Origin: Palauibacter sp022826685
GTDB taxonomy: Bacteria; Gemmatimonadota; Gemmatimonadetes; Palauibacterales; Palauibacteraceae
DNA: 64,000 nucleotides
NCBI RefSeq assembly: GCF_965221685.1
Contig: NZ_OZ244907.1
Reading direction: 5' to 3' (one strand)
Positions 9,152-17,003 of this stretch are shown here, one piece after another. Numbering within the stretch: position 1 is the stretch's first letter; each line of letters starts with the position of its first letter. The notes under the pieces are model-generated. The model worked only from the letters and a program-made list of their open reading frames with translations. It made no database searches and was not told the origin of the DNA. A program made the translations under genes and the position numbers.

Positions 9152-10189
9152 GTGCTCAAGCGAAAGGACTACACCGCCGTGTTCGACGCTTCGCCGGACG
9201 CGATGCTTGTCGTGGATGCGGACGGGATTGTCCGCGACCTCAACCGACAGGCCGTCGCGATGTTCGGATGGAGCCGGGACGAGTTGGAGGGCACCGAAGT
9301 CGAACGTCTGGTTCCCGTCGCCAGCCGCGGTCGGCATCGTCAGCATCGCCGACGGTACGGCGAGGCGCCGGAGCCCCGCCCGATGGGCGAGGGGCTCGAA
9401 CTCGAAGCCCTGCGCAAGGACGGCACGACGATCCCGGTCGAGATCAGCCTGAGCCCGTCGCAACTGGGACCTGATCGTGAGCACGTGATCTGCGCGATCC
9501 GCGACATTTCCGCTTGGAAGCGGATGCGGCGCCTGTCGGGCATGATGATCGCGGCGGCCGAGCAGGAACGGAAGCATCTTTCGCGCGAACTGCACGACGA
9601 GTTCCTCCAGAACCTCGTGGCGCTTAAGATCCGGGTGAAGCTCCTGGCCGACGAGAAGGACGACCGGGAAAGGGAGAATGCGCGGGCGCGGATCGCCGAC
9701 GACATTCGAGGCACGATCCTCGGTGTGAAGCGGATGATCCGGGGACTCCTGCCCCCGGAGCTGGACCGCGGCGGGCTTTCCTCCGCCCTCGGCTCTGTCT
9801 TCCGCGACATTGAGGATGTGTACGGGTTCACGGTACATGCCAGCATGGGCCGGGTGGGTGGCGAGCTGGACGAGGTCGCCACGCTCGCACTGTACCGGAT
9901 CGTGCAGGAGGCGGTGAGCAACGCGGTGAGGCACGCGGGGGTGAACGAGGCGACCGTCATTTTCGAGTCGTCGAACGGGACGGTCACGGCCACCATCCGG
10001 GACGAGGGATGCGGGTTCGAGTTGCCCCACGCGGATCGACTGCCGGGCGATGCCTGCGTAGGTCTCGCCGGAATGCGCGAGAGGGCCGCGCTCGTCGGGG
10101 GCAAGGTGGTCGTGCAGACCTCACCGGGTGGCGGAACGATGGTCCGCGCCTCCGTTCCCGCGCAGAGCGCGAGCGGCCAGCTCGGGTGA
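9152..10189 (+). CDS. PAS-domain sensor histidine kinase (HisKA_3, NarX/LiaS class)
   Basis: A 345-residue cytoplasmic-looking sensor kinase. I prefer the GTG start at 9152, six bases after GGAG at 9142-9145; the open frame reaches back to 9044. A PAS domain spans about residues 5-120 (DYTAVFDASPDAMLVVDADG, RDLNRQAVAMFGWSRDELEG, LRKDGTTIPVEISLSP, HVICAIRDIS). The dimerisation and phospho-acceptor box follows as EQERKHLSRELHDEFLQNL, where the histidine of LHDE is phosphorylated. The ATPase domain shows the N box (IVQEAVSNAVRHA), a G1-like DEGCGFEL, and GLAGMRERAALVGG. No transmembrane segment is visible, so the signal is probably intracellular. It lies 13 bases upstream of its likely partner, the response regulator. 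Confidence 0.9.
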   Translation: MLKRKDYTAVFDASPDAMLVVDADGIVRDLNRQAVAMFGWSRDELEGTEVERLVPVASRGRHRQHRRRYGEAPEPRPMGEGLELEALRKDGTTIPVEISLSPSQLGPDREHVICAIRDISAWKRMRRLSGMMIAAAEQERKHLSRELHDEFLQNLVALKIRVKLLADEKDDRERENARARIADDIRGTILGVKRMIRGLLPPELDRGGLSSALGSVFRDIEDVYGFTVHASMGRVGGELDEVATLALYRIVQEAVSNAVRHAGVNEATVIFESSNGTVTATIRDEGCGFELPHADRLPGDACVGLAGMRERAALVGGKVVVQTSPGGGTMVRASVPAQSASGQLG

Positions 10190-10202
10190 GGGACTGCCGA
10201 CG

Positions 10203-10859
10203 ATGATGAGGGCGCTCCTCGTCGATGACCACGCGGTGGTGCGCGCTGGGCTCAAGGCATTGCTCGAAGCGTCTGGAACGGCGGAGGTCGTGGGAGAGGC
10301 ATCGTCGGGCGAGGAGGCGGTGGCGAAGGCTCGAAGCTTGGCCCCGGACATCGTAGTCATGGACTTGGCGATGCCCGGAATGGACGGGATCCAGGCCACC
10401 CGGCGCATTGTCGCCCTCGGTATCGAAACGAAGATTCTGGTACTCACGATCCACGACGAGGACGAGTTCCTACTGCCCGCTCTCGAAGCCGGCGAGGATG
10501 GTTTTCTGAACAAGTCGGCAGCCGATACCGATCTCATGGGAGCAATCGAGGCGGTGGTGCGCGGCCACTCCTATCTGCCCAGACGCGCGGCCGCACTCAT
10601 CGCGCGTCAGAAGGCGCAACGACGCGGTGCGGCCCGTGAGCCGAAAGCGGAGGCGCTCTCGGATCGCGAGCGGACCGTGGTCGAGTTGACCGCGCGGGGG
10701 TTCTCCGCCGCCGAGATGGGTCGGGAGCTGGGTCTCAGCCGCAAGACCGTCGAGGGTTACATCGCCCGCGCCAAGTCGAAGCTGGGCCTGAAGCACCGGC
10801 GCGACATCGTGCGCTTCGCCCTCGAAAGTGGGCTCGTCCAGCCCGAAGCGGAGCAGTAA
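10203..10859 (+). CDS. NarL/FixJ-family response regulator
   Basis: A 218-residue DNA-binding response regulator. The receiver domain (about residues 1-120) has the acidic pair DD at 8-9, the phospho-acceptor Asp54 in VVMDLAMPGMDG, a conserved Thr in VLTIHDED, and the lysine in FLNKSA. The C-terminal LuxR-type helix-turn-helix reads LSDRERTVVELTARGFSAAE, then MGRELGLSRKTVEGYIARAK, and SKLGLKHRRDIVRFALESG. The start ATGATG at 10203 follows the kinase stop by 13 bases, so the two are co-transcribed and almost surely cognate. Targets are unknown. A hairpin 37 bases past the stop probably ends the transcript. Confidence 0.94.
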   Translation: MMRALLVDDHAVVRAGLKALLEASGTAEVVGEASSGEEAVAKARSLAPDIVVMDLAMPGMDGIQATRRIVALGIETKILVLTIHDEDEFLLPALEAGEDGFLNKSAADTDLMGAIEAVVRGHSYLPRRAAALIARQKAQRRGAAREPKAEALSDRERTVVELTARGFSAAEMGRELGLSRKTVEGYIARAKSKLGLKHRRDIVRFALESGLVQPEAEQ

Positions 10860-10895
10860 AAGGACCGCAATCCCGATGGCCTTCCCCGGTCTGAG

Positions 10896-10924
10896 CGTCC
10901 TGACGGGAGAATTCCGTCAGGACG
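10896..10924 (+). terminator. perfect 11-bp hairpin after the response regulator
   Basis: CGTCCTGACGG at 10896-10906 and CCGTCAGGACG at 10914-10924 form a perfect 11-bp stem with a 7-base loop, 37 bases past the response-regulator stop. The following GTTGCGGGTTTCTCC has only a short T run, so termination efficiency is uncertain. The right arm and tail match a sequence at 7324-7347, so it may instead belong to a repeated element. Confidence 0.5.
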
Positions 10925-11055
10925 GTTGCGGGTTTCTCCCCCCGGAATTCGCGGAATTCTCCTCTCAAAGCCCGTGGCTGCGGCTGTGCATATTGTCCGC
11001 AAGGTGCCCCGAAGCGGATCGGGAGCGCGTAACCCGGAGCAAGGAGTCGGGAGCC

Positions 11056-11742
11056 ATGCGGCAGGAGACCCCAAGCTACGAAGCCATCGTGGACACCCTG
11101 CATTGGGCCGCACGAGGTTACGTGATAGGTCCCGGCGAGGCGGTCCGGCCGATGCCCTGGCGGCAGATACTCGGTCATCTGTCCGGGCTCGGCCGTAACG
11201 AGTTGCTATGCATCGACCCGAGCGCCAACGGCACGGGGAGCGGTATCGCGGTCGGGCGGATCGCCGCGGATGGACGATCCGGCGCAGCGAATGGCCCGCG
11301 CGAGACGACTTGGGCAATGGACACCCGTGACGGGTCACGGGCGGTGGCGCAGTTCGCCCAGCGCATCGAGATGGCCGTGCGGAGCGGCAAGTATCGCTCG
11401 GTGACCTGCATGCGAAGGGGGTCGATGATCTTCGCGGTGACGACCGGAGCCTCGGCACCCTTCGTACGATCGAACGGAGCCGACCGCTGCCGCTCCGGGG
11501 AGGCAGCAATGTTTGACTTGGAGGCGGCGCTTCGGGACTGGCGAGCGCGCATGGAGCGCAAAACGGCCCTTTCGCAGCTTGAGGTGGACGAGTTGGAGGA
11601 CCACTTGCGGGCGCGCATCGATCTGGAGTTGGAGCTGGACGGAGCCCTGACTCCAGCCCGCGCGTTTTCTCTGGCGCGGCACGACCTCGGCGAGCCGACC
11701 ACGCTGTCGCGGGAGTTCGCCAAGGCGGGCAAGCCAAGGTAG
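11056..11742 (+). CDS. hypothetical protein with C-terminal permease-prefix-like domain
   Basis: The frame from the ATG at 11056 (preceded by AAGGAG and GGGAG) encodes 228 residues. The first 150 (MRQETPSYEAIVDTLHWAA, MPWRQILGHLSGLGRNELL) match nothing I recognise. The last 77, from an in-frame ATG at 11509, read MFDLEAALRDWRARMERKTA, LSQLEVDELEDHLRARIDLE, TPARAFSLARHDLGEPTTLS. They resemble the soluble prefix domain found at the N-terminus of many ABC-type permeases in Gemmatimonadota and Acidobacteria. GGGGAGG at 11497-11503 sits five bases before ATG 11509, so that domain may be the real gene. No permease follows: the next frame is a damaged membrane-protein gene. Possible truncated permease. 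Confidence 0.45.
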   Translation: MRQETPSYEAIVDTLHWAARGYVIGPGEAVRPMPWRQILGHLSGLGRNELLCIDPSANGTGSGIAVGRIAADGRSGAANGPRETTWAMDTRDGSRAVAQFAQRIEMAVRSGKYRSVTCMRRGSMIFAVTTGASAPFVRSNGADRCRSGEAAMFDLEAALRDWRARMERKTALSQLEVDELEDHLRARIDLELELDGALTPARAFSLARHDLGEPTTLSREFAKAGKPR

Positions 11743-11769
11743 CGGCGCCTGCCTTTGGCGGGCTGCGGG

Positions 11770-12174
11770 ATGTTCGCGGTGTTATGGTTCCTTCCGACCC
11801 TCGGCGACGCGACCGGACGCCTGTGCGGCTGGGAGGCGTTCCTCACCACTCTCGAACTCGAATGGCGAGATCCGGTTGACTCGCTCAGCGCGCTCTCCAA
11901 CATCCTGCTTGTCGTCGCGATGTGACGGATCGGTCGGATCCGTCGACCGCAGTCCCGGTGGCTAACCTGGTCCGTGACCGGAGCGGCTGCGCTGAATCTT
12001 CTCCACTGGATCCCGGTGGACGGTCTGGGCGTTGGCTTCTGGGCTTGGGCGAGGTCCTTCGTCTGCGTCGCGTCGGCTCTGTGGATGCGCGACCGCGAGT
12101 GGGCGTCAGCGAGGTGCGGCAGGCTCCGGCATAGGGAGGTAGAACCAAAACCGGTTCCGTCACGGCACCCCTAA
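11770..12174 (+). pseudogene. membrane-protein gene interrupted by an in-frame TGA
   Basis: Codons from ATG 11770 encode MFAVLWFLPTLGDATGRL, LTTLELEWRDPVDSLSALSN and ILLVVAM, then TGA at 11923-11925. The same frame continues without another stop through RWLTWSVTGAAALNLLHW, IPVDGLGVGFWAWARSFVCV and ASALWMRDREWASAR to 12174. Both halves look like one small membrane protein of about 134 residues. TGA could derive from CGA (Arg) or TGG (Trp). Other genes here use TGA as a stop, so recoding is unlikely and a nonsense mutation or sequence error is the simple reading. The family is not recognised. Confidence 0.5.
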
Positions 12175-12733
12175 CTGCCGAGATGTCGGCTCCCATGCAA
12201 CGGGTGTATCGGCGACGAGTTTCGGGGGCGGCGCGCCCGCCCAACCGAGACATTTCAAGTCTCCGGGGTGGGAGAAGCGCTACTCGTGGGAATCGGTGCA
12301 CGATGGTCGCTGGTGCCACTACATCAGCGACATCTCCCCCTTCGTCGAACTGATCAACCGCGTGATGGGCCGGATCGAGAGACCCTCGGTAACCGCGATG
12401 GAGTGATTTACACGCGCGTCCACTCCATCGGTTACTCTTGCCGCGACCATTACCGTCCCGTCGTTTCCTGCTCGCAACGAGGTGCGTGATGTGGGAAGTT
12501 CAGAGACCCCTTCTTTCACATCTTGTTGTAGCATAAGAATATATGTTGAACTGTGAAGCGGAGGAGCTGGAAGGGCGACCGGTTGACGCCGCGAGCGGAT
12601 TCCCATTGTTCGCGCGGATGCAACGATCCCGTAGGTCTTGCGGGAGTGCTCGCGGCAGCGCGTGCGGACGTGGCGCCCGGTGCGCTCGTGGGGCTGGAAG
12701 CGGGTGACATCCGACTCGCGCGGGTCGAGGAGG
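12175..12733. other. degraded region with an unidentified C-terminal gene fragment
   Basis: A frame ending at TGA 12404-12406 reads WEKRYSWESVHDGRWCHYIS, DISPFVELINRVMGRIERPS, VTAME. It looks like genuine protein sequence (mixed composition, aromatic residues), but there is no good start upstream and I do not recognise it. The rest of the stretch, including a locally AT-rich patch at 12510-12555, shows no gene. It lies between two pseudogenes and is probably decayed. Confidence 0.3.
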
Positions 12734-13026
12734 CCTGGGCCATGTCCGCCACGGCCACCCTGCTGTTGGCGACGTGGTTCGTTACGTCCCTCCGACTCCG
12801 GCACCCTTGTTCATGGCCACCCTGCTCAGCATGGGCGACGCTCACCCGCCTCGGCGCTTCCCGCATCGTCTGGGGGCTCGGCGTGGGCGTGGTGGCCGCC
12901 GTGCTCCTGTTGACCGACGGCCTCCAAGCCTTGCAGACCGCCGCCATAACCGCCGCCCTGCCCGTGAGCGGCGTGCTGTTGTTCATGATCGCCGGACTGC
13001 TCAAGTCCCTGGCGCGGGAGCGGTGA
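12734..13026 (+). pseudogene. BCCT transporter 3'-end duplicate with three +1 insertions
   Basis: This stretch aligns with 6738-7027, the last 290 bases of the intact BCCT gene, with roughly nine in ten bases identical by eye. Three single-base insertions are visible: TCCTCC to TCCCTCC, TTGTCATC to TTGTTCATG, and TTTCCGC to TTCCCGC. Between the first and third the translation is scrambled. The three shifts sum to one codon, so the final segment (GLGVGVVAAVLLLTDGLQAL, QTAAITAALPVSGVLLFMIA) is back in frame and ends at the equivalent stop. The 5' four-fifths of the gene is missing. It is a non-functional paralogous remnant. Confidence 0.85.
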
Positions 13027-13195
13027 ATCCCAACCCCAATGAAGTCCCTCGATCCGATCCGAAACGGCACTTGGAGTTCCCGCCATTCCGCACGGCCTTC
13101 CCCGCTGCTCCGACACCAGAGGTTCAGATGCGAGCCAACGGCAGAAGTTGCAGATCGTGCAATCCTGATTGAACTTACGTGATCTACTGCCGTGA

Positions 13196-13741
13196 TTAGC
13201 CCCTTCGGACTTCCGCTACTGCGACGTCTGCCGCGAACAGTTCGCCGCTCTCGATGGGAGGGATCCGCTGGAGATCCCCGATCCGCCCGCCGACGAGGCC
13301 TGGCGGCGCTTCCGGTGGGACTCCGTGACGGGCGTCGTGCGCGAACTCGCCGAGGCGGCCCACGAGCACGGGAAGCCCATTACGGCCGCCGTCTTCCCGA
13401 CCCCTTCCATCGCCCGCACGCTGGTCCGCCAGGACTGGGACCGGTGGCCCCTCGACCGGTTCTTCCCGATGCTCTACCAGAGCTTCTATCGGGAGGACAT
13501 CCCGTGGATCGGGGACGGCGTGCGCGAGGGGGTCGCGGCCCTCGCCGCCACCGACGGCGACGTGCGCGGAGGAACCGCCACGCCGCTCAACGCCGGACTC
13601 TACCTGCCCGCGCTCGATCCTCCCGCGCTGGCGGAGGCCGTCGTGACCGCGCGGGAGGCGGGCGCGGCCGGCGTGTCCACGTTCGAGATGGACGGCCTCA
13701 CCGACGACCACCTCGCCGCCATCCGCGACGCCACCGCCTGA
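13196..13741 (+). pseudogene. 5'-truncated glycosidase-like (GHL10/DUF4015-type) gene
   Basis: The frame from 13196 to the stop at 13739-13741 reads DFRYCDVCREQFAALDGRDP, then DEAWRRFRWDSVTGVVRELA, ITAAVFPTPSIARTLVRQDW, DRWPLDRFFPMLYQSFYRED, and LAEAVVTAREAGAAGVSTFE. This is the C-terminal half of a TIM-barrel family of putative glycoside hydrolases; the CxxC, the RWDSVT segment and the WPLD..FPM motif are typical of it. A TGA at 13193-13195 closes the frame, and nothing recognisable precedes it. The N-terminal half with the start and signal peptide is therefore missing. GTG 13325 is an available start but would give only 138 residues. I treat it as a remnant. Confidence 0.65.
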
Positions 13742-13755
13742 TCCCGCCCCACCGC

Positions 13756-13810
13756 TTGCCTCTCTTCCGAAGCGACGTATACTACATAAGAGATACGTAT
13801 ACGTATATAT
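13756..13810 (+). promoter_or_regulatory. promoter and palindromic operator of the first toxin-antitoxin pair
   Basis: TTGCCT at 13756-13761 and TATACT at 13778-13783 are 16 bases apart and make a plausible sigma70-type promoter. ACGTATAC occurs at 13775-13782 and again at 13795-13802, two helical turns apart. The perfect 14-base palindrome ATACGTATACGTAT covers 13793-13806, just before the antitoxin gene. This is the usual arrangement for autorepression by an antitoxin or antitoxin-toxin complex. The site is AT-rich against GC-rich surroundings. Confidence 0.6.
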
Positions 13811-13822
13811 GAGGATCAGGGG

Positions 13823-14044
13823 ATGAAGACGAAGCTCACGATTACGGTGGACGCTGACGTGGTGCCCGTCGCCAAGCGGTACGCGCGCGGCCGGGGCGTT
13901 TCCCTTTCGTCGCTCATCGACGCGTCCCTGAAGGAGATGGTGCGAGATGAAGAACCCTCCTTCACGGAGCGGTGGCAGGGACAGTTTCGGGCCGCGGGCC
14001 GCGACGATCCGCGATACGAGGCGCTGGCCGGGAAGTACCTGTGA
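13823..14044 (+). CDS. ribbon-helix-helix-like antitoxin of a VapBC-type pair
   Basis: A 73-residue protein beginning MKTKLTITVDADVVPVAKRY and continuing ARGRGVSLSSLIDASLKEMV. This is the short beta strand plus two helices of a ribbon-helix-helix DNA-binding fold, as in DUF6364-type antitoxins. A hydrophilic, aromatic C-terminal tail (FTERWQGQFRAAG, RYEALAGKYL) would bind and inhibit the toxin. AGGGG lies about five bases upstream of ATG 13823. Its stop codon overlaps the start of the PIN-domain gene by four bases (GTGA), giving translational coupling. It probably represses its own promoter through the palindromes at 13775-13806. Confidence 0.8.
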   Translation: MKTKLTITVDADVVPVAKRYARGRGVSLSSLIDASLKEMVRDEEPSFTERWQGQFRAAGRDDPRYEALAGKYL

Positions 14045-14448
14045 TACTCCTGGACACGGACATCCTCATCGACGTGGCGCTGGGTCGCCGCCCTCACGTG
14101 GATGCCGCGAGGGAGGTGCTGGACCGGTTGCAGAGGGGGCCGAAGAGGGCGTTCGTCGCGTGGCACACGTTGTCGAACTTCCATTACCTCGTGGCGCCCC
14201 GGCGCAGCGGCGTCGGGGCCCGCGATTTCATCCGGCACCTCACCCGGTTCGTCGCGGTGACGACCACGGGTACCGACGCCATCCAGTACGCGGCGGAGCT
14301 GCCGATGCCCGACTTCGAGGACGCCATGCAGGTGGCTGCGGCGCACGCTTGCGGCGCAAGGCACATCATCACGAGAAACGTGTCGGACTTCACGCGCTCG
14401 CCGATTCCCGCACTGACCCCGCGGGACGCCCTCGACACGCTGTTATGA
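14041..14448 (+). CDS. vapC: PIN-domain toxin ribonuclease (VapC type)
   Basis: A 135-residue PIN-domain protein. The family cleaves specific RNAs, often tRNA, using Mg2+ held by acidic residues. The start is GTG 14041, overlapping the antitoxin stop. Visible motifs are the first acidic strand MILLDTDILIDVALGR (Asp in DTD), the helix with the conserved Glu/Asp region near DAAREVLDRL, and the later acidic cluster MPDFEDAMQVAAAHACGARH, followed by IITRNVSDF, which supplies the third and fourth acidic residues. The length is normal for VapC. Target unknown. Confidence 0.85.
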   Translation: MILLDTDILIDVALGRRPHVDAAREVLDRLQRGPKRAFVAWHTLSNFHYLVAPRRSGVGARDFIRHLTRFVAVTTTGTDAIQYAAELPMPDFEDAMQVAAAHACGARHIITRNVSDFTRSPIPALTPRDALDTLL

Positions 14449-14623
14449 GATCCGGCCTCCACGTTCCATGATCGCCGAGGCGTTCTCGAGCCAGCGGGTA
14501 TGACAGCGGGTTTCGCGACGGTGCCCGGCGCGGCCTGACCCCACCGGACCCTTGTCCCGGGGGAACGGCTCCACCAACATCGATGGACCGCGACGAATCC
14601 CCGCGAATCGCAGGAGATGTGCC

Positions 14624-16678
14624 ATGTCTCGCCGCATCCTCGGACTCGGAATCCTCGCCGTTCTCGTCTCCACCGTCCCCGTCTCCGGCCAGCGCCGCGC
14701 GATGACGATCGTGGATCTCATCGACATCCCCGGTCTCGCCGACCCGCGGATATCGCCGGACGGATCGGAAGTGCTCTACGTGAGGACGGACACCGACTGG
14801 GAAGCCAACGCCACGGTTTCCCACATCTGGCGCGTCGCGATGGACGGCTCCGGCACGACGCGCATGACGAACGGCGAGGGCGGTGAATCGAGCCCGCGCT
14901 GGTCGCCCGACGGCTCGCGCATCGCCTTCGTCGCGAACCGGCACGATACGGAGCACGGCCAGGTGTTCGTGATGCCGACCCGCGGCGGCGAGGCCGGCGC
15001 CGTGAGCGAGCACCCGACGCCCGTGAGTTCGATTTCGTGGTCCGGCGATGGCGCCTGGATCTACTTCATGGCGGTCGACGAGAAGTCGGAGGCCGAAAAG
15101 GCGCGCGAAGCGGTCAACGACAACGTGTTTCGCTATGAAGAGGACAAGCTCCCGACCGGACTCTGGCGGGTTTCGAGCGAAGGGGGCGCGGCGGAGCGCG
15201 TGACGGAGGCCGGCCTGATGGTCCGAGGGTACTCGACCTCGCGCGACGGCACGCTCCTCCTCGTGCAGCTGGCGCCGACCGCCCTCTACGACGACCTGCT
15301 GAACTCGGAACTGTGGGTGATGGGTCCCGATGGGACCGGTGGGCGCCGGATCACCGACAATCACGTGGGAGAAGTCGGCGCATCCCTCTCTCCGGACAAC
15401 CGTCACGCGCTCTTCGTCGCGAACACGAACGATGAACTGAGCGATTTCTACTTCAACCAGCGCCTGTTCGTTGTCCCGACGGACGGTGGCGATCCCGTCT
15501 CCGTGGTGCCGGGAGGAAGCTTCGACGTCAACGCCGCGGTGTGGTCGCGAGACGGCCGCTCGATCTACTTCCGCGCGAATACCGGCGTTCGCCAGCAGAT
15601 CTACTCCGTACCCGCCGATGCCTCCGATGCGGCGCGCGCCGAGGCGGTCACCGAGGGAGACCACTCGGTCGGCGCCTGGGACTACCACCCTTCATCCGGT
15701 ATGCACCTCTACGCGGTCAGCAGTTCGACCAACGCCGGGGACCTGTGGGCGATGGCGGGATCGGGCCCGGCACGCCAGGTCACGCACCTCTTCGACTACC
15801 TCGCCGAAGAGTTCCTCCTGCCGCGCATGGAAGCCGTGCAGTACGCCGGCGACGACGGTGTCGAGGTGGAGGGTCTCATCTTCTATCCCATCGACTACCA
15901 GGAGGGCGAGCGGTACCCGCTCGTCGTGCAGACGCACGGAGGCCCCCCGTCGTCCGACAAGTTCCGCTTCGCGCGCTCGAGCAACTACGAAACCGTGCTC
16001 GCCGCCCGCGGATGGTTCGTCTTCAAGCCCAATTATCGCGGGTCCACCGGATACGGCGACGACTTCCTGCGCAACATGATCGGCAACTACTTCGACCAGG
16101 CCCACAAGGACGTGATGGCCGGAGTGGACCATCTCATCGAGCGCGGACTCGTAGACGGCGACCGCATGGCGAAGATGGGCTGGAGCGCCGGCGGCCACAT
16201 GACGAACAAGATCATCACCTGGACGGACCGCTTCAAGGCGGCATCGTCAGGCGCGGGCGCCGTGAACTGGATGTCGATGTACGCGCAATCCGACGTCCGC
16301 ATCTATCGCACGCCGTGGTTCGGGGGCACCCCGTGGTCCGAGGACGCCCCGGTCGAGCAGTACATGGCCGATTCACCGCTCTTCGAGCTCCACAAGGTCG
16401 TGACCCCGACCCTCGTCCTCGTCGGAGAGAACGACGAGCGCGTGCCGATGCCGCAGTCCGTCGAACTGTACCAGGGACTGAAGCACAACGGCGTGCCGAC
16501 CCACCTCTACGTGGCGCCCGAGCAGGGTCACGGCTGGGTGGAGCTGCAGCAGCGCCTGTTCAAGGCGAACGTCGAACTGGACTGGTACTACCGCTGGGTG
16601 CTCGGCGAGGAGTACGAGTGGGAAACGTCGCCGGTCCACCCCGACAAGGAGGAGGCCGTGACCACGGCCGGCGGGTAG
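14624..16678 (+). CDS. secreted S9-family peptidase (propeller plus alpha/beta hydrolase)
   Basis: A 684-residue serine peptidase of the prolyl-oligopeptidase/acylaminoacyl-peptidase type, which trims peptides in the periplasm or outside the cell. AGGAG at 14612-14616 sets the start at 14624, giving the signal peptide MSRRILGLGILAVLVSTVPV. Residues about 30-400 form a beta-propeller with TolB/PD40-like blades (PDGSEVLYVRT, SPRWSPDGSRIAFVAN, SPDNRHALFVAN, WSRDGRSIYFRA). The C-terminal hydrolase domain has the oxyanion-loop region (VVQTHGGPPSSDKFRF), the nucleophile in KMGWSAGGHMTNK, the acid near LVGENDERVPM and the histidine in PEQGHGW. The stop TAG at 16676 begins a TAGCTT motif seen near other genes. 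Confidence 0.92.
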   Translation: MSRRILGLGILAVLVSTVPVSGQRRAMTIVDLIDIPGLADPRISPDGSEVLYVRTDTDWEANATVSHIWRVAMDGSGTTRMTNGEGGESSPRWSPDGSRIAFVANRHDTEHGQVFVMPTRGGEAGAVSEHPTPVSSISWSGDGAWIYFMAVDEKSEAEKAREAVNDNVFRYEEDKLPTGLWRVSSEGGAAERVTEAGLMVRGYSTSRDGTLLLVQLAPTALYDDLLNSELWVMGPDGTGGRRITDNHVGEVGASLSPDNRHALFVANTNDELSDFYFNQRLFVVPTDGGDPVSVVPGGSFDVNAAVWSRDGRSIYFRANTGVRQQIYSVPADASDAARAEAVTEGDHSVGAWDYHPSSGMHLYAVSSSTNAGDLWAMAGSGPARQVTHLFDYLAEEFLLPRMEAVQYAGDDGVEVEGLIFYPIDYQEGERYPLVVQTHGGPPSSDKFRFARSSNYETVLAARGWFVFKPNYRGSTGYGDDFLRNMIGNYFDQAHKDVMAGVDHLIERGLVDGDRMAKMGWSAGGHMTNKIITWTDRFKAASSGAGAVNWMSMYAQSDVRIYRTPWFGGTPWSEDAPVEQYMADSPLFELHKVVTPTLVLVGENDERVPMPQSVELYQGLKHNGVPTHLYVAPEQGHGWVELQQRLFKANVELDWYYRWVLGEEYEWETSPVHPDKEEAVTTAGG

Positions 16679-16718
16679 CTTCCGGGCCTCGTATCCCGCG
16701 CCCATCCCCGGCGGAGTC

Positions 16719-16757
16719 TTGAATCTGTACAGATAGTTGTATAGGTTCATGTACATG
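16719..16757 (+). promoter_or_regulatory. likely promoter/operator of the second toxin-antitoxin pair
   Basis: TTGAAT at 16719-16724 and TATAGG at 16740-16745, 15 bases apart, make a weak promoter. TGTACA occurs at 16726-16731 and again at 16750-16755, the second within the palindrome CATGTACATG at 16748-16757, which overlaps the antitoxin start. Paired palindromes around the start are typical of antitoxin autoregulation. Confidence 0.45.
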
Positions 16758-17003
16758 ATCAGGGTCAACATTGCCGAGGCTCGTGCCGACCTGGCGCGGT
16801 ATCTCGCCCGCGTCGAGCGGGGCGAGACGGTCCTGCTGTGCAGGCGCAACGTGCCCATTGCGGAGATCCGTCCCCTGCCGTCGACGCCGGTCCGCGAACG
16901 GCCGATCGGAATCGACCGGGGGATGAAGGTGCCGGCGAGCTTCTTCGAACCCCTGCCGGAACCCGTGCTGCGGGCGTTCCAGGGTGACGCCGGCGAGCCG
17001 TGA
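16755..17003 (+). CDS. Phd/YefM-type antitoxin
   Basis: An 82-residue protein starting MIRVNIAEARADLARYLARV, then ERGETVLLCRRNVPIAEIRP. This is the N-terminal DNA-binding fold of the Phd/YefM antitoxin family (beta strand, helix with LA.YL..V..GE, then RN.P.AE..P). The rest (GIDRGMKVPASFFEPLPEPV) is the toxin-binding tail. ATG 16755 fits the family start; in-frame ATGs at 16749 and 16737 are alternatives. Its TGA overlaps the GTG of the PIN gene by four bases. Self-repression through the TGTACA palindromes is likely. Confidence 0.85.
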   Translation: MIRVNIAEARADLARYLARVERGETVLLCRRNVPIAEIRPLPSTPVRERPIGIDRGMKVPASFFEPLPEPVLRAFQGDAGEP

